From assembly GCA_000697055.1 (NCBI GenBank), contig JNDT01001949.1:1-21160 (forward strand): a DNA stretch of 21,160 bases, given 5' to 3'. The translations under genes were made by a program, and so were the position numbers. The notes beneath the pieces were generated by a model, which was given only the letters and a program-made list of their open reading frames with translations, had not been told where the DNA came from and made no database searches. The DNA is from Saksenaea vasiformis B4078. Lineage: Eukaryota > Mucoromycota > Mucoromycetes > Mucorales > Saksenaeaceae. This document shows positions 1-9,401 of this stretch, in pieces. Every line of letters begins with the position of its first letter. Positions within the stretch are counted from its first letter, which is position 1.

Positions 1-583
1 CAGAACAGAAGAAGGGTTGTGTCCAATATACTCCAATATAAATTCAGAGTGAGCATCGGTTAGCTTACTGTAGCGTCGAACAGAAGGCTTCCTTCGAATA
101 CCTGGCAAACGTCTTTCTTCGTCATTGTTATATGTTCTAACATAACGTTGTGCAGTTTGAACGCTTATACCTGTGATCATAACTGCCTCCTTTGCTGTCA
201 GCCCTTCCTCAATTAACTAGATCAAATAACTTACCTATTTACTGTAGAGTGTACCGTCCATACGTCTCTCTTGCTTTAGATTTAGTTATTTCTTTACCTT
301 TTACGCAAAGATCCAAGGATTATGCTAAGGCGTTCCCTATACCATCTTCATTTGCTGGATCTACCTTCATTAACGTACGCACAGATGTGGAAGTATTGTT
401 TGGATATTCATATGTCTTTTGCCACTTTCCACTAAATGCAGCATGTGAAAGAGTCATTTCTGCCTGGTATTCCAGCCGTTTCTCTCCGTTCCTTTTGACG
501 TCGGGTAAAGTACCACCAGCATTTACATTCAATGAAACGTTCCCGCCTCCCATATAATAACCAAGATCGTTCATCATTTTCAA
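1..583 (-). pseudogene. Decayed helix-turn-helix transposase, runs off left edge
   Basis: Read on the minus strand, positions about 213 to 1 encode a stretch beginning EEGLTAKEAVMITGIS and continuing through TAQRYVRTYNN, LPGIRRKP and KLTDAHSEF. This is the homeodomain-like helix-turn-helix head of Tc1/IS630-type transposases, in a form I recall from Mucoromycota proteins. Upstream, in another frame, positions 319 to about 217 give ETYGRYTLQ, a stop, then IGKLFDLV, which joins in sense to IEEGL if one extra A near 214 is ignored. In-frame TAA stops lie at 320-322 and 239-241. The frame above the first stop (583-323, starting MKMMNDLGYYMGGGN) is open but unrecognised. Two stops and a frameshift in about 370 bp indicate a dead copy. 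The DDE catalytic part would lie outside the window. An intron could remove part of the damage, but I found no pair of sites that restores the frame. Confidence 0.6.
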
Positions 584-2105
584 TGCGAAAGAGAAGTATT
601 TGTAATAGCACGGCCTATGGCTAACATCTCTATTAACTTACGAAGATTGGGTTTGTAGGTGTATAAGGGATGGGGGCGAGGAAGCGAGCTTTTAGGATGT
701 TCGTCCGGAATGGTAAGTACCGTCTTTGTTTGGTAAAAACGTAGGGATCCTAGGTTTAGGATCCCGTCCTTTTATATGAATACGTCTGTATGCGGAGAGC
801 AAATACATACGAATGGTATGGAGTACAATATCGTCGCTAACCAGGAGCCAATCCACACACAAGGTCATGGAGACCTATCTGTAGCACTGCTACACTTTCA
901 TTCTCGTTGTGAATTTTAATGATGATACTTCGCAGTCCAATGCCTATTCCGCCATTAAATCCTGCTTCTTTTGCTGTCTCTCGTCATGGTTTACTATACT
1001 CAAGCATCTTGGCTGTTTGTCGTAGCGTATATATATATACCGTATAAAGTCATCTTACAACTTCGATATCTGCAACGTAGAGAACATCAGCTAACGATGG
1101 TTAATAGTTATTGCCGTATGCATGTATATAGGTAATGGGACATTTGTGAGCCTTCCTCTGTCATCTTTGCATGATCGAACGAATGATGCGTCCTGAAGGG
1201 TGCCACAACGGACAACGCAAATTAATGCCATTGGCCAGCGCAAAAAAAAAAACTCATTCGACGCGAAATTACACGCAAAACACTGTAGAAAAGGAAAAAA
1301 TGGCCGAGCATAGCATATATGACAGTGAGAATTCATTCCATTATGCCATTATTAATGCTAAACGGCTCGATATCAGAGTCGCGCTGAGGTTCATTTATCT
1401 ATCCAGCATTTACTTCGAAAACCGTGTCCAAGTTGAACCCAAAGTTCATTATAACTGAGTGCGAAAACCGTTCCAAATACCCTCACTGTATCTGGTACCT
1501 TAGGGCTTCCGTTCTTAACTCAGTTTTTGGCGTCCAAAAAATTAAACCCAAGCTGCTATACCGATAATTGTGCCGGTATGCCAGCTCCCAAAAACTGCTT
1601 CCATCCATTTGTGGGGATATGTGGCGGTATCAGGATTGTTGGATACTGCGAGAAGCTGCCATTGGTATGCTGATAGGCAGGTATATTTCAGGTTTACCGA
1701 CTGTGAAGGAAACTGGGTAATGCAACATGCAGAAAGCATACGGATGTCTCTGTATGAAAGGACAACGTGCTTAATTCTTATGAGATATTTCAAGTTGTGA
1801 TGAGTAAATGCCGCCGAGGAGAGAGTCCACACAGTTAACAGGGCATCAATACCTATACGCGTGATTAATGGGAACACTGAGCGGCGATGCAATTTTCTCA
1901 TGTAGGGTCAAAAAAGAAGCCTCCCCATTGCACTTCGTTTTAGTTTCCTGATAAGTTTTTCTTGATCCGAAATATATTACGCTTGTTAGTAAGACTGAAG
2001 GAACATATCGTGGTATAGCTGATAAGTTGTTATGCGCCTTGAGAAGCTGGTCTTCAAATACATCATCTAAATAAGGCTTCAAGGACCATCGTATTTTACG
2101 ACAAT
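584..2105. other. Gene-poor stretch, no convincing gene
   Basis: Only short ORFs occur here (1171-1458 plus, 1542-1901 minus, 1570-1800 plus), none with a recognisable motif or biased composition. The stretch holds a perfect 9-bp inverted repeat (744-765), a short TA run near 1026-1039 and an A10 tract near 1242-1251. I see no RNA gene. Confidence 0.5.
744..765. repeat. Perfect 9-bp inverted repeat with 4-nt loop
   Basis: The arms GGGATCCTA (744-752) and TAGGATCCC (757-765) are exact reverse complements around the loop GGTT. It could be a remnant of a terminal inverted repeat or simply a chance hairpin; no adjacent gene explains it. Confidence 0.5.
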
Positions 2106-2373
2106 GTAGGGTGGATGTTCAGAAGTTTGGTAATACGAAATCGCTTTGCGATTAGAAAGATGACGAGTAAATATGCAATGTCCGAGCAACCGCTAGTGTC
2201 CTAAAGAAATACCATTGATAGAAATGATCGCTGGTGTACGATAGTACAAACGTTTCTAAAGAGGATGCACTCGTTTTATTTAAAAGGGTCTTTTGAAAGA
2301 GTTGATGTGTGATGCGCGAACATGCAGCATTCACACAACTTTCGGACGTTCCGAAAGACATGGGCATCCTCCT
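2106..2373. repeat. Dispersed repeat, copy 1 (second copy at 14024-14293)
   Basis: This segment aligns along its whole length with 14024-14293 in the same orientation. Long shared blocks include GAGTAAATATGCAATGTCCG, GAGCAACCGCTAGTGT and CTTTCGGACGTTCCG. Homology fades left of the GTAGGG/GTAAGG start and stops abruptly after CATCCTCCT on the right. On the minus strand this copy has an open frame of 71 codons (2367-2152). Its product shares GTSES.VNAA, FVLSY.SDHFYQ, YFFRTLAVARTLHIYS with the other copy, where the same frame has two stops. It is probably a piece of a transposable element or a duplicated gene end. The unit is unidentified. Confidence 0.75.
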
Positions 2374-2792
2374 GCGTGAAAACTCGTCTTTAGGAATGGC
2401 AATGCTTGGTGACAGCCGTCTTCGTACGTAAATTTGGAAGCAACTTTTCGACTTCTCGTTTTGTATTTTTGGGAATCACGACACTTTTTGCATAATACAC
2501 TTTTGGTCCTTGATAAATCAACAGTTTCTGATTTACAATGGTAACATGACACCACACGACAGGCTGTGCATAGTTTAGCTTTGAATTTTTTTTTTTTTTT
2601 TTTTTTGCTGTTGATGGGAACCACCTTGCAAGTAATGCAATATATCCACGGATAGGTGACTGGTGACAATGTTAGACCTTGCCGATCTTCTGTTGCATGG
2701 CAGCATGATCTGCAGTACGATTTCCAGTTGACATGGTAAGGGAAGCGACTTGCCTTCAGACACACTGGACGAAAGTCACAGGTTTCCATCAT
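2331..2792 (-). CDS. Cysteine-rich hypothetical protein, possible zinc-binding
   Basis: A 153-codon ORF of unknown function. Cysteines come in pairs: CRSCC near residue 27, CITC near 52, CTAC near 76, CYHC near 83 and CKKC near 103, the spacing expected of zinc ribbons or knuckles. A run of seven to eight lysines near residue 65 comes from a 21-nt homopolymer (T21 on plus, 2586-2606), so the frame across it is fragile. The C-terminal end runs into the dispersed repeat in a different frame from the repeat's own minus-strand ORF, and an acceptor-like TTTTCACGCAG precedes that ORF, so splicing into it is possible. I cannot say whether this is a host gene or a transposon protein. Confidence 0.35.
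   Translation of the reverse strand: MMETCDFRPVCLKASRFPYHVNWKSYCRSCCHATEDRQGLTLSPVTYPWIYCITCKVVPINSKKKKKKKFKAKLCTACRVVSCYHCKSETVDLSRTKSVLCKKCRDSQKYKTRSRKVASKFTYEDGCHQALPFLKTSFHAGGCPCLSERPKVV
2586..2606. repeat. T21 homopolymer
   Basis: Twenty-one consecutive T on plus (A21 on minus). On minus it codes lysines in the cysteine-rich ORF, but it could equally be the tail of a retroposed sequence. It is a likely site of length polymorphism or sequencing error. Confidence 0.9.
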
Positions 2793-2963
2793 CAGCCTGC
2801 CTTATCCACGCGTAATTTACGGGAACCCAGTGGTGCACTGCAAAAGTGTCAGCGCGTATACTAAACATATGAGAGGCCTACCTTTTAACCGGTGACGCAG
2901 GGTTTTTAAATGTATTCAGTATAGAAAATCACAATAAGCGGAAGTTCTTAAAGATAGACAACA

Positions 2964-2969
2964 TTTATT
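2964..2969 (-). promoter_or_regulatory. AATAAA polyadenylation signal overlapping the stop codon of Sel1 gene 1
   Basis: On the minus strand the gene ends GAA TAA A, so the hexamer AATAAA spans the TAA stop at 2967-2965. This is the only canonical signal immediately at the 3' end, and it would give a very short 3' UTR. Confidence 0.5.
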
Positions 2970-5708
2970 CGTCTGCTTGAATTACGACTGCAGAGATCGT
3001 TTTAAGATTAATCTTTGCCCGATAGTTTCCGCTAGCAGCTGCTTTTCTAAACCATTTGATTGCTTCAAAGTAGTTACGATCTACGCCTTTCCCATCTCGG
3101 TACAACTCTCCAAGGTTGTTCTGTGCGTTGCGGTCCCTCTTAGCAGCTGCTCTTTTAAAATATTCGATCGCTTTATCGTAGTCTTTGTTAACACCTTTGC
3201 CGTCTCGATACATTTCTCCCAGGCTATTTTGTGCCGGGCTATTCGTCTTCTTACTTGATTCTTTAAACCATTTGATTGCTTCAGAGTAGTCTCGATCTAC
3301 GCCTTTTCCATCTCGATACATGCGTCCAAGGCTGTTCTGCGCGTTGTAGTCTCCCTTAGCAGCTGCCCTTTGAAAATATTCGATCGATTTATCGTAGTCT
3401 TGGTTAACACCTTTGCCGTCTCTGTACATTTCTCCAAGACTGTTCTGTGCGCGGTACTCTCCATTAGCAGCTGCTCTTTTAAAATATTCGATCGCTTTCT
3501 TGTAGTCTAGCTTAACACCTTTACCACAGCGATACATCTGTCCAAGAGCACACTCCGCCAGACAGCTCCCGTTATCGCTTGCCCTTTTGAAGTATTCGAT
3601 TGCCTTGCCGTAATCTCGATTCACTCCTCTCCCTTGTTTGTACATCCTCCCAAGATTGAGGGGTGCGGAGACACTTCCGTTATCAGCTGCTTTGCTAAAC
3701 CACTCGATAGCTTTGCCATAATGTTGATCTACCCCTTGTCCATCCCGATACATCTCTCCAAGGCTGTTCTGCGCTATTTCGATTCTCATAGCAGCTGCTT
3801 TTCTAAAGTATTCCACAGCCTTGGAGTAATTCTGGCGTACGCCTATTCCTCTTCTATACATTACTGCGAGGCTGGTTTGTGCCTTTGGATTTCCGTTATC
3901 AGCTGCTTTTGTGAACCATTTGAACGCTTCTGGTTGGTTTTGATCTGTCCCAATACCGCACGTGTACATCACCCCGAGGTTACGTTGTGCCCAATCATAT
4001 CCCTGATCTGCTGCTTTCCGGTACCATTTAAATGTTGTAGGGTAGTCTTCATCCACATATCTGTAGATATCTCCAAGAGCGGTTTGCGCCCAGTAACTCC
4101 CGTCATTAGCGGCTTGTTTGCACCATTCAAATGCCTTTTTGTACCATTCCATTGCGTTTTCGCTACTTCTGTCCACACCTCTTCCTCTGTAATGCATGTC
4201 TCCGAGCGCTTTTTGTGCAAGTCCATAGCCTTGCTCAGCTGCTTTTGTGTACCATTCAATCGCTTTAGCGTAGTCTCGGTCCACATCTTGCCCATGTTCA
4301 TGCATATAGCCAAGTCTTGTTTGTGCTTCGACATTGTTCTGGTCAGCTGCTTGTTTATACCATTCGATTGCCTTGGAATAGTCTTGCACCACATTGAGTC
4401 CATAGAAATATGCATTTCCAAGTTGTAGTTGCGCGTCATCGTCCCCTTTCTCAGCCATCTTTTTGCACAGATTGGTATCTCTGCCATACCCTTTCTCTAT
4501 GACGTTATCATCAATGTACGCATCTTCACATTCATTTTTCCATAGCTACTTTTTTATACAAACCGATACTTCAAGTCTAGTCTTCACACTTACCATGCTT
4601 GCAGGTGCTGCCATTTTCAGATTCCTTCTTCTGACCAATTTCTTCAGACGCTTTTGTAGCGCCTTTGGCCATTTCTTGTTTAGAGACGCCGTCGGAAAAT
4701 GTCTTGTCATAAACTTCCTTCACTTGAAGCCGTTCGCTGTCTTCCAAAACGTCATACATCGGCTTCATATCTTGGAATAGAATGACAGCTGGCTCAGAAT
4801 TGGTGGCCTCGTTTTCGCTTTCTAGTCCGTCCATGAAAAATAATCCTGCGTCCTCACCTATCACAGCTTTAACAATTACCATATACGCATACTAAAAGTT
4901 ACCCGCTATTTTCCAGCATCTGTCCTCTTTGATTGTTCTTGTATTACGCTCAGTGACATCTTCGCTGGTACAAGTCTCTCCGTTTGGATTCTCCGCTCCA
5001 TTCTCGTCCGGAATCTCTGAGCGCACCTCTGTACAAGTGAGCAAACTACCTAAAGAAATGTACTTTGTTAGCTGCGCGCAGTCGCGACAAATAGTTCATA
5101 CCAAGTAAGATTTTGGAAGGATAGTAAAATCCAAAGTGTCCAAACACGGATTGCAGTGCTTCATATTTTTCCTCATTAGATTCATTCTTCAGAGCGTCTT
5201 GAACAGCTTCCTTGAAATTCTCATTTGCTTTGACAATTCCGGATGGCAGCGGCACCTAGGAAATATTCTATTAACTGTACTACTGGCACACAGGCTTATA
5301 GATTTCTTACTTCGAAACACGAACTATACGAGACAGAGAACTTGACTGTGCTACTTCCAGCAGACGGTTGACAACTTTTAGGGAAACTGCAGTGGGTTTG
5401 AGCAGCGATATTGTAAGGGCAGAAGTTGACATTCTTGAGAAGGTCTTCCTGCTCGATAGTCTTTGTGCATACGTGTTCCATGGGTGGTTCAACCGAAGGG
5501 TATTCATCGATACGTTTCAAACCATTGTCCTCCGGGTAGTCAATTTTCAACGCACAAGATCCCGCAAGATATCCATTAAGATGAATGCCTCGCATGAATC
5601 GGTCAGCAACAGCACAGCTTAAGGAGCTAATAATCTTATAGGAGATTCAGACATGCGCGATGAGAAAACGGTCAACTTCATTATATTTACCGATAATACC
5701 TTATCCAT
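2965..5708 (-). CDS. MACPF-like/Sel1-repeat protein, paralogue 1 (6 exons, 821 aa)
   Basis: Exons on minus: 5708-5691, 5634-5311, 5255-5102, 5049-4903, 4857-4594 and 4523-2965. Introns are 45 to 70 nt, all GT-AG; phases 0,0,1,1,1 match paralogue 2. The ATG was chosen because both paralogues have a tiny first exon (MDK/MEK) spliced to a matching exon 2. Residues 1 to about 302 form a non-repeat domain. At 155-166, FGFYY-x6-G resembles the MACPF signature (aromatic-G-x-x-aromatic, six residues, G-G), and a downstream WKIA...YDVLEDSERLQ stretch resembles MACPF-like proteins I recall from Glomeromycotina; this assignment is weak. From residue 325 there are 13 full Sel1 repeats of about 36 residues (consensus AQNSLGEMYRDGKGV..DY.KAIEWFKKAA) plus a partial one. 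Repeat 3 is 43 and repeat 4 is 33 residues. Sel1 repeats form TPR-like protein-binding solenoids. No signal peptide or membrane segment is evident. Intron 5 uses a different acceptor from paralogue 2 (see findings); if that model is wrong, a TAG would break the gene. Confidence 0.72.
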
Positions 5709-6867
5709 GTCGTACGTTAACCGGAAGTGAAAAGGACGTTGGGCTGCTTATTAAACTTGTCAACTTATATGTGCCAAGATGATGTACGGGTTCCCACAAA
5801 ATTTATGCTAAGCCGTGTCTAACCTCAAGCATCAAATAAGGATCATGTATGGCTGGGGAACCTTATCTTGCAAATCAGTTTTGTTTCTTTCTGAGAACTC
5901 GGATAACTACAGAATATACGCTGTACAGTGTTGCACTGGCGATAGTATTAGTAGGGGCATCACTAGTTCATATGCATTATGACCTTTTGCTGTTTAAATG
6001 TGGGGTACTAAATAGGTAGTAAAACAAGTTCCCAGGTTGAAAATAATGCAAGAAGCTTGTTGACTACTGTGCCATGGTATTAAGACCTTCTTAATCGTCG
6101 TCGTACTACAGTACCAATCATACAGTAGGAGAATCGCTATGACTTACGACCTTCTTTCAATCATTCTACCTCCCATTAGACCTCAGAGAAACCTGAACGA
6201 GCGAGAAATCAAAGTTCAACTGATGCTTCTTTTAGCTTCTGCTCACGGAAGAAGCCCAGAAACTATCGCATTTTGAGCCGGCATAGACATGACAATCATA
6301 TGTAATTGGAACACGCAATGAACTTTATTTTTAAGACTTTACCAGAAGCATCAGTGTTATCGCTTTTTTTAGCGTCAATAATGGTTTACAATCGATGACG
6401 ATGGCTATCCCTGACTGGAAAAATGTAACTTATAGTGCTTAGACTCATGATATGCTCCAGAACTGATTAACTGCTTGTTGTGTAGAGCTGGATCTTTACG
6501 CCAATGGCCTATGTCTAAACTATTGTTTCATGTATTCCATTCTCAGAAGCTATTGTGGACCAAGAGTTTCGCAGTTCTCATTGTGGCGCTTATATGACAA
6601 ATACAAATGGGGCACAGAGTATTTGGGAAAGCTGGATCGCAAGTGATTTATGCTTTGTATATGTCGTCATGTGTATGAGATAAGCATCTCCACCGTTGAT
6701 ATACGCGCTTCCACACAGTGTACATGAAAACATATCAATGGATATCTGCACCATTGTTATCCTTCTGTCACTGTGGAATGATGAAAGCTTACATATTGTA
6801 TAAGTACCCTACTAAAAGCCTAAAGAGACATTATAATAACCAACGAAAACTACTTAGGGATGATTGG
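5709..6867. other. Spacer between the two Sel1 genes
   Basis: This holds the upstream region of paralogue 1 and the 3' end of paralogue 2. No recognisable gene is present. A 45-codon plus-strand ORF (6139-6276) and a 65-codon one (6718-6915) show no known motif. I found no tRNA or repeat array. Confidence 0.45.
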
Positions 6868-6873
6868 TTTATT
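6868..6873 (-). promoter_or_regulatory. AATAAA polyadenylation signal of Sel1 gene 2
   Basis: AATAAA on the minus strand starts 14 nt downstream of the stop codon at 6887, close spacing like that seen for the first paralogue. Confidence 0.5.
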
Positions 6874-6886
6874 GGATGTTTTCCCT

Positions 6887-9401
6887 TCATCGCATTAGTC
6901 TTAGTATCCTTTTGAGATTATCTTTTGCTCGATAGTTTCCGCTAATAGCAGCTTTGTTGAACCATATAATTGCCTCAGAAATGTCTTTATCTACACCTCT
7001 TCCATCTCGATACATCTCTCCGAGACTATTTTGTGCCCAATAATTTCCGTTAGCAGCTGCTTTGTTGAACCACCCAATAGCTTCGCTGTAATCTTGATCT
7101 ACCCAATCTCCATCTCTGTACATTTCTCCAAGACTGTTTTGCGCCCGATAATTGCCATTGTCGGCTGCTTCTTTGAACCATTTGAAGGCTATGGAGTAGT
7201 CTGGATATACACCTTTGCCATCCCTGTACATCTCTCCAAGACTGTTTTGCGCCCGATGATTTCCGTTATTAGCTGCTTTTTTGAACCATTCGATTGCTTT
7301 GTCGTAGTCCCGACATACGCCGTTTCCTGTTCTGTACATTTCTCCAAGGCTGTTCTGACCCCAGTGATTTCCATCGTCCGCGGCTTTTCTGAACCACTTG
7401 ATGGCTTCAAAGGGATTTCGAGTTACACCTCTACCATCTCGATACATTTCTCCAAGATTGTTCTGCGCCCTTTTACTTCCCATAGCATTCGCTTTCTCGA
7501 AGTATTGTATCGCCTTGGAGTAGTCTTGATGCACGCCTCGTCCATGTCTATACATTTCTCCAACGCTGGTCTGTGCCTTTCGATTTCCTTTCTCTGCAGC
7601 TTTTTTGAACCATTCAAACGCTTTTGAGTAGTCTTGCTCCACACCATTACCGCACCTGTAGAGGACTCCAAGACTATGTTGTGCCCAATCATATCCTTGG
7701 TCTGCCGCTTTTTGGTACCATTTAAATGCTGTAGCGTAATCCTCGTCCATATATCTGTAAATATCTCCAAGAGCGGTTTGCGCCCAGTAACTTCCGTCGT
7801 CAGCGGCTTGTTTGCACCATTCAAGTGCCTTTTTGTACCATTCCATTGCGTTTTCGCTGCTTCTGTCCACACCTCTTCCTCTGTAATGCATGTCTCCGAG
7901 CGCTTTTTGTGCAAGTCCATAGCCCTGCTCAGCCGCTTTCGTGTACCATTCAATCGCTTTAGCATGATCTCGGTCCACACCTTGCCCGCGCTTATGCATA
8001 TAGCCAAGTCTTGTTTGTGCTTCGACATTGTTCTGGTCAGCTGCTTGTTTATACCATTCGATTGCCTTAGAATAGTCTTGCACCACATCAAGTCCATAGA
8101 AATATGCATTTCCAAGGTGTAGTTGCGCGTCATCGTCTCCTTTCTCAGCCATCTTTTTGCACAGATTGATATCTTTTTCATAACCTTTTTCTATACCATT
8201 ATTATCAGTACACGCATTTTCAAATTTATTTTTCCAATAGTTGCTTTTTATGCAAGCTAGTACGTCTACTGTAGTATCCACACTTACCATGCTCATAGTT
8301 GCTGCCATTTTTAGATTCCTTCGACTGATCAATTTCTTCAGAAGTTTCGGTGACGCCTTTGGCCGCTTCTTGTTTAGAGATGCCATTGGGAAATGCCTTA
8401 TCATAGACTTCCTTCACTTGAAGTCGGACGCTATCTTCCAAAATGTCATATATCGGCTTTATATCTTGGAATAGAATGACTGCTGGCTCAGATTTGGTGG
8501 CTCCGTTCCGGCTTTCTAGTCCGTCCACGAAAAATAACCCTGCGTTCTCATCTATCACATCGCTTAGCAATTACGATATATACGTATTAAAAGGTACCTG
8601 CGATTTTCCAGCATCTGTCGTTTTTGATTGTTTTTACATCACACTCTGTGACATCTTCGCCGGTACCAGTCACTTTATGTAGACCTTTTGTTCCATTCCT
8701 GTTCTGGACTTCTGGATGCTCTTGTGCACAAGTAAGCAAACTACCTAAAGAAATGTACTTTGTTAGTTGTGCGCAGCCACGTCAAATGGTTAATACCAAG
8801 TAAGATTTTGGAAGGATAGTAAAATCCGAACTGTTCAAACACGGATTGCAGTGCTTCATATTTTTTCTCATTAGATTCATCCTTCAGAGCGTCTTGAACA
8901 GCTTCCTTGAACTTCGTATTTGCTTTGACAATTCCGGATGACAGGAGCACCTAGGATAGATTTTATTAACTGTACTGCTGGTACGCAGTCTTGTCGATTC
9001 CTTACTTCTACCCAGGAACTATATGAAACAGAGAACTTGGCAGTGCTACTTCCAGCAGGTGGCTGATCGTGTTTAGGTAAACTGTAGTGAGTCTGAGCAG
9101 CGGTATTGTAAGGACAGAGCTTGTCATCCTCCACGAGCTTTCCAATTTCGACAGTTTTTGTATGCATGTGTTTGACGGGTGGATCAGCAGGAGGGTGTTC
9201 ACGGGTAAGCTTTGCAGCATTGTCCTTTCCATAGTCAATGTTTAAAGCCGGACGTTTGGCAATGTATCCATCAAAATGAACACCGCGGGTGCATCGGTCC
9301 GCAACAGCATGTGTCAAAAACTGATTGATCTAATTGCAGTGTTAGACAAGGGATACTTGCGAGGACAATCTTACTACGTCTGACGATAAATCCTTTTCCA
9401 T
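6887..9401 (-). CDS. MACPF-like/Sel1-repeat protein, paralogue 2 (6 exons, 761 aa)
   Basis: Exons on minus: 9401-9375, 9329-9006, 8950-8797, 8744-8598, 8551-8288 and 8256-6887; introns of 45, 55, 52, 46 and 31 nt, all GT-AG. Intron 1 has a good CTAAC branch site. The start ATG at 9401 opens MEKDLSSDV, matching the MDKVLS exon of paralogue 1. The N-terminal domain (residues 1 to about 305) carries FGFYY-x6-G at 158-169, a weak MACPF-like signature, and WKIA...YDILEDSVRLQ further on. Residues 341-761 are 11 full Sel1 repeats and a 21-residue partial one; repeat 3 has the same 7-residue insertion and repeat 4 the same 3-residue deletion as in paralogue 1. Exons 2 to 5 have identical lengths in the two genes, proving common descent. 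Intron 5 at 31 nt is very short but joins the frames exactly, and a 32-nt intron occurs elsewhere in this window. Likely intracellular; function unknown beyond repeat-mediated protein binding. Confidence 0.75.

Noticed and set aside
1026..1039. TA-rich tract as an origin or promoter
   Set aside because: It is a short simple repeat with no supporting elements nearby.
3634..4428. 264-codon plus-strand ORF opposite the Sel1 repeats (also 7031-7627 and 7634-8122)
   Set aside because: These are antisense shadows produced by the periodic Sel1 codons; the repeated hydrophobic pattern has no independent features.
8288..8404. Sel1 gene 2 starting at 8404 as a single-exon gene
   Set aside because: That frame (MIRHFPMASLNKKRP) is a shadow of exon 5, whose own frame is conserved in paralogue 1 while the shadow is not; splicing joins exon 5 to the Sel1 exon exactly.
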